Below, piece by piece: positions 45,599 to 58,217 of a DNA stretch of 64,000 nucleotides. The position numbers and the translations under genes were made by a program. The stretch lies in NCBI GenBank assembly GCA_015179125.1, contig WHVA01000230.1, positions 62,001 through 126,000 of the forward strand, read 5' to 3'. This DNA is from Gautieria morchelliformis (Eukaryota > Basidiomycota > Agaricomycetes > Gomphales > Gomphaceae). Position 1 is the first letter of the stretch. Each line of letters begins with the position of its first letter. Under the pieces are notes generated by a model, which was not told the DNA's origin, made no database searches, and saw only the letters and a program-made list of their open reading frames with translations.

Positions 45599-46693
45599 AG
45601 ACGTGGCGCTGTGCGGCCAATATTCATCTCTCAAGCACCAGATGGGTCACGTGGGAGCAACCGGGGGACGTGGCAGAACCTCGGATACGCAGAGCAGACA
45701 GAACAAGGGCCAGGACAACGGGGTATGAGTCTGCCTCCTCATAGCGTATCCATCCCCTTCATTGACACAACGTTGCCCACTCCCATCCACTACACACAGC
45801 ACGCTACGCTAACGCGGCAGTGCACGTAGACGGACAGGGACCACAGGGTGCGGGCGCGCAGGCGGAGGAGGTAGAGGGCCGACGCAAGGGGAAGAGGGCC
45901 GGAAGAACGGACACAATGGAATGGCAAGGGTATGTTGGCACATGTCGCACATTGTTAAGGTGACGACAGAAAGAAAGAGCGCAGACTCGGAGTAGGCCAT
46001 GTACCCAACGGCCTTTCAAGAAGCACGTCTGACCTGAATAGTATGCAGGCATCTCCAAGCAACAAACTGCGACCACAATGAAACAACACGCACGACAAAG
46101 AACGAGGCCGCACTATCTTCCTCCAGCCCCAACCCATCCTCACCCGAATCGCCATTGTCCCACACGGCGGGCGCGCCAATGCCAGACCCGGTGCGGGCAT
46201 CATCACTCCCTCCTCCCCCGCACCCGCCTCCAGGCGCGCCGTTGGGTACATGGAGTCGGTAGCACAGGCATGCAGCGGGGCCGTTTTAGGCTGGGACTGC
46301 TGGCTGTTGTGGGCATGGCTGGGCCGAAGTGAAGGAGGCGGACCCAGGAGGTGAGGTGGTGATGGAATGGTGGGACAAGGGGAGATGGGGACGGGGCTTT
46401 AAAAAGTGGGTTTGGTGCCGTTTTTCTTTTTTTTTTTTTTCCCATTTTACGTCTTTTGGGGAAGCGCCCTATGTAAGACGGTATGTACAGTTTCCTCTTT
46501 GTTTTTTCCCCTTCTCTCCTTTAGACCTCTGTTCTCTGCTTGTGCTCAAGGGGCTTGGCCCCGAGCGTGTCCGTGCCTTTGTGGGCGAGGTGTAAATTTA
46601 GTGTCTTCTCTCCTTGCGCCATCTGCCACTTTTTCTTTTCCCCTTGTCCTCTTTTGCCGGTGGTAGTTCGACATTTCCATACTGGTTTTCGAA

Positions 46694-49600
46694 TCACTTC
46701 GTGTCCTGTATGTACCCGAATAAATGTTCTAGTGCCTTGTGCCCTCCCAATAGTATTCTTGCGGATTTTGCGCCCCTTCTCAACTTTTTCTCCAGCCTCT
46801 CCCTCTGCTTCTTGTACGCCTGGCACTGGAATAGGAAGTGGTGTACTGTCTCCTGTGCACTCCTGCACGCCGGGCACAGGGGCGACTCTGCCTTTCCTAT
46901 CTTGTGTAGGTATTTGTTCAGTGGTACGTGTCCCGTCCTTAGCTGCACTAGTAGGCTGGCTTGCTTACGCGGCATGTTCTTCGTGACTTTCGCAAAAGCT
47001 GTTGATGGCATGGTTGGGTCAATCTCGTGTGCTCGCATAGCTCTGGGTGACTTAGCGAAGATTTCTCTCGCTCTCTGCTTCAGGCTCGTGTTGAGCCTCT
47101 GGATCTCCGCTGCTCTGCTTGTTGGCATCATTCCCCGACACTCAATCGGTATGTCTCTCTCCTCGCTGCTTTCCCCTTTTGCCGCCCTCTTCGCCTCCTC
47201 GTCCGCTCTCTCATTCCCTGCTATCCCTTCATGCCCCGGTACCCACCTCATGATGACCTTGACCCCCGGTTGCTGTTGTACCACATTTTGAATTTGCTCG
47301 TGGACTGCGTTGACAAGGTATTGACCTGGGATTGCGCACTCCTTCCTAGTTATCTGTATGGCTGCTTGGTTGTCCAGGGCTATCATGTACTTCCCGCCCC
47401 GCTCTGTGCTCAGCATCTTGGCTCCTAAGGCTGTGCCCGCTAACTCCGCTTCGAATACGGTGTGCTCGCCCTCTGTGCCCATGTGCAGTCTGGCCGTCTT
47501 GCACTCCCTTCCGTTTCTGTACATCATGGCAGCTGCCCCTACTCCGCCCTCTATGCACGACCCGTCTGTGTACACCACCACCCCTGTTCCATCCACCTCT
47601 ATTTCTTCCTTAGCTTTTTCTTTGGTTGGAGGGATCCTCGCGCTGAACGCCGGAGCCCATTTGGGCCCAAATATCACCGTGTGGATCTTTTCCATCGCAT
47701 CTGGGTTTATCTTGAACGCGTGCATCATCTCATGTAGGGGGGATCTATGTCTCTTGACGTACCTCTTTGCCGCCTTCCTTATTCTCTCTGCTAGCGGGTG
47801 TTCTTGAGGCAAACACGCCAGGTGTACTGCGGCTCTATGTATTGTTTTGGTCACTAGCAACGGGAATGGTAAGAGGTTGGCGTGTGCATCGAGTGTGTCG
47901 GTGGCCGTGGTTCTGAGCGCGCCTGTGATATCTAGCGCTACTTGTCTCTGGATCCTTGCCAGCTTGTTCACGAAGCCCTTGGTACCTTTGGTTCTGCTCG
48001 TTGCTGGCGTGAGGAATACGTCAGCAGCATACAACATTCTCGGTATCGCGACTGTTAGGTAGTATGTCCGCATGTACTTAGCTAGTATTCCCTTTGATGG
48101 TTTCGCTAGCCTTTTGTACTGTCCGACGTATGCTTCCCCCTTTTTTAGAGCGTAGTTGACATGCTCTTTGAACCTCAGTTCCTGGTACATTATCACCCCC
48201 AGGAATTTATGTGTCACCATGGGCCGCACTTCGTGTCTCCCTATTTTTATGGATGGTCTCGCCATCGGCCTAGTTTTTCTCGGCTTCGCTGGGTCTTTCT
48301 CTCTTCTTCTGGTAAGCCCCATTAACCCAAATTTCTCCACCGCGAACTGGCATTGATGTTGCCCCACCCAGTTGTACACTCCCCTGGGCCTTTTCATCAT
48401 GTCTGTCAACTTTCTAAACGCCTCCGGTAAGTCCTTCCTTCCGCTGTTAGGGTTGTGTCATCGACGAATCCCACACAGCCCTCCCCTCTCTTGTTCTGCG
48501 CGATGTCTATCAGGTCTGCGTTGTAGAATTGATAGGCGATCGCCGAGAGGGGACAGCCCTGATCCATGCCTCGTTCTATGGGTCTGGTCGCTGATGTGTA
48601 GTCATCCAGGCTGACGACTGTGAGTCTGTTCTGGACCTTTCTGCATATCCAATCTGTGTATTCGCGTGGTACTCCTCTCCTGCGCATGTTATGGGTCAGT
48701 CTTTCCAGCACGATGCTGGGAAAAGCCCCCTTTATGTCCAGGTATAGCACCCCTCGCACTCTCCCTCTCCTCCAAGCGTCCTTTGCTTGTCCTACCACGA
48801 AGTGTATGGCGTCGGTTGTTGTCCTGCCTGGCCTACATCCGAAGTGATTGTCAGGCAGTAATCGGTGCTTTTCTGCCATTTTCACAATGTCTTCTGCTAC
48901 GCACGCTGATAACACTTTGCCTAATGTGTCGAGCAAAGCGATCGGCCTGTATGCGCCTGGGGCCGTGTAATCTGCTTTCCCCGGTTTTCGCAGGACTGTT
49001 GTGATGGAGTCCCTCCATACGGCTGGGTACACTTCGAGGTCGAATGTTGCTCGGAAGAGGGGGCCTATGTAGGGTAAGAGCACGTTAATACACTGCTTTA
49101 TAAATTCATTTGGGATACCATTTTCCCCTGGCGCTTTGAACCTATTGAGCTTGTCTACTGCTCTCCGTATCTGTCCATCAGTTACCGGCTGATACTCGAA
49201 TGCCGGCTTCGGGTACTCGTAATCTGTCGGGATCTGCCCTGGCGCTTCACTTGTTCTGGGGAAAAATGTGTCGAAGAGCATGTTTGTCTTCTGTTCGTTC
49301 GTTTCTGCCACCTCTCTCGTGCCGTTCCTCCTTTGTGCTACCATCGTTGGCGCCCTCGCTAGCCCCCCATCTGATGTGCCTGCTGAGGCATACCTGTGTG
49401 CCGTCCACACCGTTTTCTGGTCTATGTTCGCGAGGAAATCGGCCCAATGTTCCTTCTTCGATTCGTCTATTGCCTCGGTGTAGCTGTTTCTGGCTTGTCT
49501 GTGCTCTTCGTGTGAGGGGTGTGTTGGGTCGTTCCTTGCTGCGTAGGCCCTTCTCCCCAGTCGCCTCGTTTCCTTCCTCTTCTGTGTCAGCTGAAGCGAC

Positions 49601-50505
49601 CACCAGTGCTTTATGTATGGCGAAGGTTTGCTCTTCGGTATCAGTTCCTCTGTGGTGTCCTGGATCGCTGTGAAGAGCGCTTCTAGGCGAAGGTGAAACT
49701 GCATCTGGTTTATCGGGATGGGATCTTCTATAAGCTGCTCTAGTCTTGTTTCCAGTGCTTTGTTGTACGCTTTCCAGTCCACCTGTCTGTAATTGTGCTT
49801 TGGGCTGTGTGTGTTGGCTTCGACTGTAAGATCTATTCTGGTGTCTATGGGATAATGATCGCTTTTTGGTGGACGTTCTTCTGGTACTGTTGTGCAAGTG
49901 ATTAGCCTCTCTATCAGCTGATTTGATGCAAACACGTTATCTGTTCTGGTATGGTTCCCCGTGGCCATCGCTTTGAGTGTCGGTATTCCCTTGGGTAACG
50001 CCATATGCATGTCGTGTTCCACCATGGCATCCAAGAGTACCTGTGCCTCGTTGAGGTTGGCCCTGGTGAACAGATGCGAATTGTGGAGCTCGTCCCACAG
50101 GGGGTGGTGTCTGTTGAAATCCCCCAGCCACAGCATTCCCCCTGCTTCCCGTCCCTGTGTGACTCCTTCCGCTGCTTTTTCTTGTACGTGCTTACGCACC
50201 GCCCTAATGCTGTCTGATCGCGTGCAGTCTTCATATATGTTGTAGATTAGGACATTACCCATATTTGTCTTGATCCTTATTGCCGTGATGTCTGGTGACC
50301 CGACGTTCATTGCCCCCCATGTGCTCGTCGCTATCTTTTTGTTTATTAATATCATCGATCTTGTTCTTGCCCCTCTGCTCTGGTAGTGTGTCTCCGGGTA
50401 CACTGAGTACCAGCTATGTGTGGCCCTAGAATTTCCCAGGAAGTCAAGGTACGGTTCTTGGATAGCAATAATGTCATAATGATCAGGCGAGCACTTAGCT
50501 AGCAT
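46694..50505 (-). pseudogene. LINE-2 ORF2: AP endonuclease, RT, RNase H (frameshifted)
   Basis: Endonuclease: IQEPYLDFLGN, WLGDFNRHHPLWDEL, SDHYPIDTR. RT: RFKAPGENGIPN, YLDIKGAFPSIVLERLTH, GMDQGCPLSAIAYQFYNAD and an intact FVDDTT box near 48460. A frameshift lies near 48410-48440. The other frame then gives GQHQCQFAVEKFGLMGLTRR, RNase H (YTDGSCIEGGVGAA, ALDNQAAI, GHEGIAGNERADEEAK) and CPACRSAQETVHHFLFQC. A 1-nt deletion near 50540 separates the ORF2 start region (compare LINE-1 at 21116). RT plus RNase H places it with Tad/I-group LINEs. Confidence 0.92.
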
Positions 50506-50742
50506 TTCCGCCGTTGCCGTGAGTGATTTGTTACATTTTGTTGTCTGATTCTCAAATTGTAGATTCGTTGGTCGTTTTTAGTCATCGTGGTGATGGGCGT
50601 TGTTGTTTTCGTTGTGCTGTTCTATCTGTGTCTGTTCTCGGTGTGTTCCGATCCCGTAGTCGTCTAGTCGGCTCTGTCATCCTTCCCCTTGTTGTCTCTC
50701 TTGCCATCCCTGGTCCATGTGTCCTACCCGCGGGTTTGCTCC

Positions 50743-52352
50743 TCATCCCCTGCCCCTTGCGCTTCCTCGGCTTTCCATTCGTCCCCTCCTCGTTGGGTTT
50801 TCTAGTTCTGTCTGTCGCTCTTCGTCTCCTCTTTCTCTTGTCTGCCTTCTCGTGTGGGCTTCCACCTCGGCTGCTCTCCACCTCCTTTCTTCCTGTTCCC
50901 TGACTTGTTTCAGCAGGTCTCCTGCGTCCACTGCTCTCTCCGCCTCGCCTTGTTGCTCCCAGGTCCAGGGGTTTTCGTCGGGGAAAAATCGGTATGTGTG
51001 TTCCGGGTCACTTTTTTCTGCCTTCTCGCATGCCGCTCTGAAGACTGGGCACGTTGTGTCCCATGATGCGTGGCCCATCGTGTCGCAGTTTATGCATTTG
51101 AACTTGCTCGGGTCATCCTCCTCGCAGTCTGCTGTCTTATGTTCTCCTCCGCACGTTCCGCATCTGTCTTGGCTTTCGCAGTCGGCCGCCAGGTGTTGCG
51201 CATTGTACTTCTGGCACTTTAGACATCTTCGGGGTTCTCTTTTCATCCTTCTAGCCCATGTTCTTTTCCCTGCTATGACGAGGCCGTCCCGTATGCATTG
51301 GTTTGCCGCCTCCGTGATGGATAGCTTTGCGATGTGATGTGGGTGGACCTCTGTCCTGTCATTCTCCTGTGTGGGGGCTTTATCCAGCGGGTGGATATCA
51401 GCGTGTTGGTGGGTAGCTTTGAGTCTCGCTCAATCTTCCTCATCTCCGACATTGCGTCAGGCAAGTGGTTTAGTGGTACATATTCGACTATTACTGAGAA
51501 CGCTCGATCTTTTATGGTAGCAGATCCGCTGAATTTGCTTAAGAAGGTTCGTCTGTTGTCCTGGACCCATTTTGCTGCGCTTTCTGTTTCGAGGTCGAAT
51601 ATTATCCCCCCGTTGGCTAATTTCTTGGCCCCGATGAACACTATGTCGGTGCGCTCTTGGTCTTCTTCTAAATTGTTGATCACTTCATTTGCCTTGGCCA
51701 CCAGCTCTTGTTATGTCAAGCTGGTGAGCGTGTTTTGCTCACCCTGTGTGTCTGCGTCTATCAGTATCTGTCTAGCCTTCGCTTTCGCCTTCGCTAAGTT
51801 GTGCAGGTGTGATAACGGTACGTTACCTCTGAGCACAGCTGCATACGTTACTGCTCTCGTTCCGCATTCCCCCTCTTGTAGACTCTGCTGCCTCATGCTA
51901 TTCAGATGCTCAATAACGTTTCCGGATCCTTCCATAGCCGCCTTTGTGTTCTCTGCAGCCTCCTTTGCTTCATCTGTTGCTCTTTGGATCTTATAGAGGG
52001 TTTGTTCGAGGTTTTTCTCGACATGCCTCATCACCGCTACTCCCACCGTTCTCGCTGCCTCTTCCATCATTAGAACTGCCACCGCCCTCACTCCTTCTTG
52101 CAGAGTTTTGCCGCTGACGTTGTACGCTAGGGACAGCAGCATGTAGCTGAGATGTTCTGTGGATAGTGGGTCTTCCTTCTCGTAGTACCCGTGCTTGTCC
52201 AGGTGCTGTCTCGCTTGCTCTCTCGTGCGGATGGATGTGTTGGGTTCTAGCAGCAGTTCTGCTCTGGTCTTTTTGCTAGCCTGCTGAGTGGTGCTCGCTC
52301 TCGTTCGGCCTTGTGACGTGGCCAGCACTTGTGGTTCGACGCTCTGGGGCAT
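50743..52352 (-). pseudogene. LINE-2 ORF1: Gag-like protein (stop and frameshift)
   Basis: The start MPQSVEPQ (ATG at 52352) is followed by the helical region (EHLSYMLLSLAYNVSGKTLQ). An in-frame TAA at 51711-51713 sits where LINE-1 has Glu. The frame then continues ELVAKANEVINNLEEDQE and on to about 51350, where it shifts. It resumes with zinc knuckles CLKCQKYNAQHLAADC, CGTCGGEHKTADC and CINCDTMGHASWDTTC. The end differs from LINE-1 and does not overlap ORF2. Confidence 0.85.
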
Positions 52353-52509
52353 CGTTTTGGTCACTTCTTCTTTTGGAGGAAGCTGGATGCTATCGCCGAC
52401 TGTTGTCAGCGATGAGCTGGAGGTGTTTTTGTGAGCGTGTGGCTCGGAATTGGGTGTTTTGGGATTTTGGGTGTGGTGGTAGGCGTGAGAAAGCTCCTGG
52501 TGCCGTTTT

Positions 52510-54690
52510 GTAGAAGCAGCAGCGCTGCGGCAGTTTTTTCCTTTTTTTTTTTTTTTCTTCTGGCGCTGATCCCGCGGAGCGCCTTTATACCCCCAAAAGA
52601 GGAGCACGTGACGCTGTCTGACCTCGTCTCACGAATCTTGTGTATTGACGGTTAACAACAATTTACCGCCATGGCTCTAGGATTAAATGACACCACCGAT
52701 AGCCTCGCTCGGGCGGAGTGGACCCGGTGTGTGAGCTACCCTGTTGGGCGGGCCGTGGGGGTATCGAAGCGGAGAGCCGGATGGGTATGCAGGTTCGGGT
52801 GTGGGGGCAGCGGGCGAGAAGGTGCGGAGGTTGATAAAGGCAATCTGCTCAGGGCGGGAACGGGGAATATGGGAGGGGCAGTAGGGGCTTGGGCGTCGTT
52901 GGCAGAAGCATGGGCTCAACACGTGAGAGAGAACGGAATGAGGCGGGGTAGAAGAGGCGAGGCCTGCGGGAACATGTGTTGGCGGGGTCGGGAGCGACGA
53001 GACCAGCCGGCGGAGAGTGGGCTGGTCGGTTGGCTTCGGTAACTCCACGGTAGATCACATTCTCCAGCCTTCAAGAATGATTCTGTCTTTGACGTAGGCA
53101 TCGAGGCATTTTCTGGTTTTCCTTATCATTCCTTCAGTCAATGCTTGGCTTACGTTGACCAGAACGGACCGTGGACAAGGGTCAATTCAAGAATATGCGG
53201 GAGGGTGGAACACTTGAAACCTAAGGCATGTGCCTCACCGAAGGCCTCCCTCCAAGCATGTGTCAAATGCAAACTGTTTACGCTCAACACTAACCACGCC
53301 ACGGCCGCATACCTCAGACTCACACCGGGTGGAGTAGGCTGAATTGACTCAGGATTGACTCATCAAGTCCTTGACACACTGAAGCGTACATGTGTCATCC
53401 ATTCTCTCATCCTTCCATCTCATCCTTCCCTCTCATTATCATCCTGTCGTTCTCTCATCTCATCGTCCCACCCCGTCATTCTCCCTTGTCTCAGAGTCCA
53501 CGTGGGTGCGAGCGTGGGTGCTCGTCCATACGAGTCGTCCCACTCCTCATTGGCTCGTGTTGTCCTCTCACCGTGTCGTTTCATTCTCTCACCGTCGCCC
53601 GCAACACATCCTCTAGCTCCCGCAACACCCATCAGCACCATTTAACCCTCATCAGGTCTCAACTCCAAGGTCATAGACCTTCATGCTGACAAATTACAGG
53701 TGGACGTGAAGCAGCCGTCGATGCCGTCGAGCTGGATACCAGGATGGGATGCGATGGTTGGAGAGTGTGGGTGAGCGCTTATACAGAACACGAGATGGCT
53801 TTGGGATGCGAATATGGGAAGGGAGGATGCCCGGCCTGAAGGAACACGGGACCCAAGACATACAATGACACACCCGACACATGGTGTAGATTGCGCACTT
53901 GCTCTTGCGTTCGACAGGTAGATGTGATGATGTCGTGTGGTGGAGGGGTGGGTGAAGGCGAGAGCAGTGTGTATATTGAGAGGAGTTGCGTGATGTAACG
54001 GGAGGCAGAACGGGCAAGCGGCATGGAGAGAGACAGGCAAGCAACGAGAACGAGAGAAAAACAGGAAAGGTGGAGTTCCAAGAGGCAGATGGTACGCACA
54101 CGCACACTACCAGGGGCCGGAAAGTGGGAAGAGGGAACAACGGTGGAAGGTGGACGGAGAGTCTCAGGACAGATATACTCTAGGGTCGATAGAAAGGCTC
54201 TAGCAATAGACGGCCATTGAGAATTGCCAGTTACGCACGGGAGCCACGATGACGTGACGCATCTCGACCCCGATCAGGCACGTGCCAACCGATCACGATT
54301 AGGCCACCCGCACGCAATTACGCCACGCGATCACGATCATGCCACACTCATCAATACCTGCCCTGATCGGCGTGTGGAAGTATGGTGCCGTGCGCTCAGT
54401 ATATATATATCGGCTACTCAAGCTCGGTGATATAAGAAGCATTTCTGGGTCCCACACCCAGCGACCCAGATCGGCAGGAACAGTCATGTGATGGACAAAA
54501 AATAAATAAATAAATTCAGGAAGGAACAAACCTGAGTGGTACCTGTCGTAGAAGGATCAGCTCGTGCGTGGAGAGGAACAAGAATTAAAACTCAAAATAA
54601 GAAAGGATGGAAGATGGCGAGAACAATGTAGAACAGAAACGTCTCCACACTCCTCCACGGAGTGAGCACACGAAAAGGTTGCGCGATGAT
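52510..54690 (+). repeat. Composite repeat, copy B, right part (M6-M9, M4)
   Basis: The tail of M6 (TTTGGCGCTGATCCCG-like end, with an expanded T run at about 52538-52558) comes first. M7 follows (TATTGACGGTTAAC, then ACCACCGATAGCCTCGCTCG), then M8 (53130-54235) and M9 (54380-54480, WD40 part truncated). A new M4 start is at 54590-54690. M8 here carries the uninterrupted counterpart of the solo-LTR site at 4462. No convincing ORF: the Ser/His-rich frames are low complexity. Confidence 0.75.
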
Positions 54691-55864
54691 GGTTTCAGTC
54701 CACTGTTGACACATGGGGAAAATGGTGTTTACCGCCTACCCCGCACTGGTGCTCGAGGTCCCTGGGAGCCGAACTTACTGCCATATGGATGGTCAAATTT
54801 CGTGGCGGTGTCAATGAGGACAGGCCCCCGGTATACTAGTAGCACCGTCTCAGCGCCGATCCTCAGCACTCACACTTCGTGGTCGTGGGTGTCATGTCTC
54901 TTGTCTCTCCACTTTGAAGCTTGAACAGTCGGTTCCAATCCACCTGCCAGAAGATGTCTACGCAGGAACGATGGCAGGCTTTTCCAAGCGTAGGCCACAG
55001 AGTCGGCCTTGGGGTAAGACAAGTCTCTTTACCAAGTCCAATCGAAGTCATGCTCACGTTGACCCTATGCAGTGTCATGAGGAAAGACTTAACGGTTACG
55101 GACTCTTATGCCACTCGGTTTATTTCACGACTTCGCACACACAAATTATGACCCGTAATGTCTACTACAACGATCTCTATTCACGATTATCCTAACGACC
55201 TATCTCTCTCACTATCTAACCTCACCCCAAGCACCACGAGATACATATGCACACACCCGAGTCATCGAGACACGAGACGACACCACAGACACACACCGAT
55301 ACTCACCGAGTCGAGTCGAGACCAACATATTACTCCCGAGCACCTATATCCATATCACGAGTCAAGTCGAGGCACGAGCACTGTTGACGAGCCGAGTACC
55401 AGGATGGAACGAGTCGATCACGCATCACGATCAGGGCACGCGACATATATTTTCCATTACCCTCGAGCCGCACACATTATTCCTACCCAGTCCCTCCTAC
55501 CATCCCGCCTCATCCTTCGAGCCACCACATAAGGATGTTCAGTCCTGCCTCATGTCCAGGCCAGACCGAACAGGCGATCCGCAGCACGGATGTACGGTAG
55601 CGGCGGTATGTACGCACCTATCATACACACCATTCCACTATTCCCATTGTTCATCCCCACGTACCGAGACCCCTATCCGAGTAGCTATAAGTAGTACGCA
55701 GTGTATGACTGAAGATTAACGAACACGAACCTTTCTGATTTTTTCCATTTGACTTCGAGTTATTAGTTGAACTTCGAGCTATATTCACCTCTTGTGATCT
55801 ATATCTAACTCGGACTCGAGCAATAGGCCGCATCCTCAATCTATTTGAAAACTTATCCTTCTGT
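54691..55864. other. Interval without a supported gene; LTR-like C-rich segment
   Basis: From about 55160 to 55700 the plus strand is rich in ACACGAG, CCGAGTC and CATATC-type strings, in the style of the C-rich segment at 40.4-40.9 kb, but I could not align them. Plus-strand ORFs (55158-55532, 55384-55719) are low-complexity. A short AAAT microsatellite is at about 54497-54512. No ends or target duplication were found. Confidence 0.35.
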
Positions 55865-56490
55865 CACGCAGCTCGTTGCTTCAGCCGGCCTTGTCTCTGC
55901 CCTGTCAACGTTCGCCTTTCTGTCCTACATTGGGGTCAGTCAGCTGCTGTCTTTGCATCGTGGGCTGGCTGATCAGCGCCATGTAGTGGAACGCGTATTC
56001 GGCGGGCAACAAATCGAAACCGTTCTGCCGTGGCCTTCGTACATTTACATTATCGTCCCTGGGTTGGTATTTGATATCTTTAGTCGTAAGTGATTTTTTG
56101 CAAGGTACGCCCCACCATAAGATTGGTAGTCTTGCCTCATTCGGTCCGTCAAGGGGTGGCATTTGCGCTCAATTTTGACTGGGCAGCAAAAGGTATGATG
56201 GATGACAGGATAATATGCATGATACAGGGAGTGGTGTCACAAATCGGTGACCTAGGAGCAGCCATTTGGTCCACCGCGATTGCATTTCACACGTTTTGGT
56301 TGACGGTCAACCAAGCATGCTGCGTTGTCCTGTGTCATCTTAGCTTGCTTCACAAGCAACTTTCCTCACACCGTCTCTGACACGTGCCTACCTTAGGCTT
56401 CTTTTCCTAATCAAACAGCCACACCGCTGGAGTGTCCTGGGTGTTCTTGTTGCCGGGTGGTCGATATCACTGCAGGAAGACACCCCCTGA
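55865..56490 (+). pseudogene. Seven-TM receptor-like gene fragment (N-terminal half)
   Basis: After a likely acceptor at about 55872 the frame reads LVASAGLVSALSTFAFLSYI (TM1) and LPWPSYIYIIVPGLVFDIFS. After one or two short introns it reads VAFALNFDWAAKG and MIQGVVSQIGDLGAAIWS with TAIAFHTFWL (TM3), then LIKQPHRWSVLGVLVAGWS. This resembles fungal Git3/cAMP-receptor-like G-protein-coupled receptors of the plasma membrane. It stops near a TGA at about 56490 within the fourth helix. The C-terminal half seen at 59.6 kb repeats the TM4 region, so it may come from a paralogue. Confidence 0.5.
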
Positions 56491-56879
56491 AAATCAGTAC
56501 AATTGGCGCCTGGAGAATCAGTTCATAAGGGACTGCTAAGAAGTTCAAAAGGAGCTTGGAACAGGCTACCTTAAGTTTTTCCTCCGATCAGCACAGGCTG
56601 AAATTCAGTAGTGATCATGAACATTTTAGCGCATTTTGTGGCTTGCTGGCAGCGGTCTTAGCATGGTATTCAAGTGCTTTTGGGACTTGTATATAGCCAC
56701 AAATGAACTTTATTTCAGGTCATAAATACAGGGCGGGCTATTGCATAGCAAAGCGTAGGCGCGAACATCGAGTACAGAATAGAGAGAAAACTCATAGCTA
56801 GACGGCAATAATCGGGTGTCCAAAGTCGAGCATGCAGAGTCAAGCATCATTGTCAAATGTTCCAGGAATCGAAGTGAGT

Positions 56880-57860
56880 AGGGAGTGGAGATGGGCCGAC
56901 TTGATCTCTTTCCAGAAATTCAGCCTCCTAATGAAATATTATGGTCAAATCATGCTGTAAGAAATGGTACGAACTTGAACCCACTGCAGCAGACCCGCCA
57001 AGGTCGCCACTCCCACTCTCCGACAGTACTCGTTTCTCGAAATGAATACGCAGATGGACAACCGATACGATGTTACTTCTTAACATCTGCACCCACCGGA
57101 ATAAACAATCTATGGATGGGATAGAACGATAAGCCAAATCTGCATACAAGGTAACTTGAGTGACAATTCAGTGACGACTGCTGGGACACGTACATATAGT
57201 GCTACCAGATCAATGTGAGCGCAGGCCACAGAGAAATTCCCAACAATATGGCCCTGTCGACATGAGTGAGTTAAATAGGACAAATGCCAAAAAACTACAA
57301 ACCCGAATGCCAATAATAAGTGAGGCGACACCCTGCATCAGAGAAATCTGGACATGTCTTAGAACAATGTGAGTTGACGAGAAGCATATACGCACCGCAG
57401 CAATGAGGCTAGCGAGCAACCAGGATTTGCTCAATGAACAGATTCGGTAACAGAAGAACCACTGTACAATGACGGAAATGACTGCACTCATCATCAGGCC
57501 ATAGGATGCGGAGATGTACGCGTTGGAAAGCTTGATCAGGTTGCCGTATCCAGCACAAAACCGATATCACGCATCAACCCCACAGAGAATTGTCTGTACT
57601 GTCTCAAAGATGAATACAGTGTAAACTGAGCCATAGAAGGGAGTGAGGTTTGTGACCCAACGAATCCAAGAGAAGGATGTATACCAAGTCATTTGAACAC
57701 TCGCTTATCCGAAGGGAAGCAAAGGTAATAAATATCTGCATGGCATAAGTGGTTGGTGCAGCCTTGAAGGGAAGAGGCGCAGGCTTACAGACTTGTACAG
57801 GGAGAACGCCAAACAATGTCCAGTCGAGCAGCATTCCGAACATCTAAACAAAGGGTTGGG
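56880..57860 (-). pseudogene. DUF6534-like membrane protein, antisense, with nonsense codon
   Basis: The minus strand begins MFGMLLDWTLFGVLPVQV. It continues through a spliced frame with WIRWVTNLTPFYGSVYTVF, FETVQTILCGVD, then LMMSAVISVIVQWFFCYRI and SKSWLLASLIAAV. Further helices precede a C-terminal NIVSVVHLRIHFEKRVLSE. Hydrophobic helices and the FFCYRI motif fit the basidiomycete DUF6534 family (function unknown). A TGA at 57567-57569 falls inside the conserved VDA-YRF region, and frames between helices are broken. It lies between the two receptor fragments on the opposite strand. Confidence 0.55.
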
Positions 57861-58217
57861 TCATTAGGAGGATGTCCGAATAATAGGATTGACGTACAAG
57901 AGACGACGTTCTGAGGTTCATATGTCGAGCAGGGAATATATCGAGAGCAATTCGAGTGTGGCGAAAAACGGAGATCGTGTCGGCAATTGAGGAGCGAGAT
58001 GAAAGAAAGTCTGGGATGCATTCTGACAACGAAGAGGCAATGGTGAGTGGATACAGTAGGTTCACGCATGCAGAGACTGTGAGAGTGAATCATGGCGGAA
58101 AAGGTGAGAGTGCGAGGGGTGGTTTGGGTGAGGAAGATGAGAGTGCGGGGAAAGAACGCGCTTATATAAGCCTGCGGAAATCGAAATGACATGAGCCTTG
58201 TTTTCTAGTCCCGCACA

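Larger units (their letters stand above)
41811..46412 (+). repeat. Composite repeat, copy B, left part
   Basis: M6 (41811-42130, with TTAGGCTGGGACTGCTG) is followed by an unmatched segment, then M7 (43010-43140) and a short piece of M8 (43195-43266). A fresh unit follows: M1 (43267-44580), M2 (44580-44740), M3, M4 (45235-45640), M5 (45640-46080) and M6 (46080-46412). The unit therefore recurs head to tail here. About 230 bp at 44787-45015 between M2 and M3 are absent from copy A. LINE-2 is inserted in M6 at 46425. Confidence 0.75.
46425..52497 (-). mobile_element. LINE-2: full-length Tad-like LINE
   Basis: It runs on the minus strand from 52497 to an A-rich tail seen as T residues at 46426-46440. 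The duplication TGGTGCCGTTTT lies at 46413-46424 and 52498-52509. The related unoccupied site is at about 42048-42060. Length is 6073 bp, matching LINE-1 after removal of nested LTRs. Both begin with ACGCCTACCAC on the minus strand, LINE-2 with 11 extra bases before it. ORF1 has a stop and frameshifts; ORF2 has one central and one N-terminal frameshift. It is better preserved than LINE-1. Confidence 0.93.
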
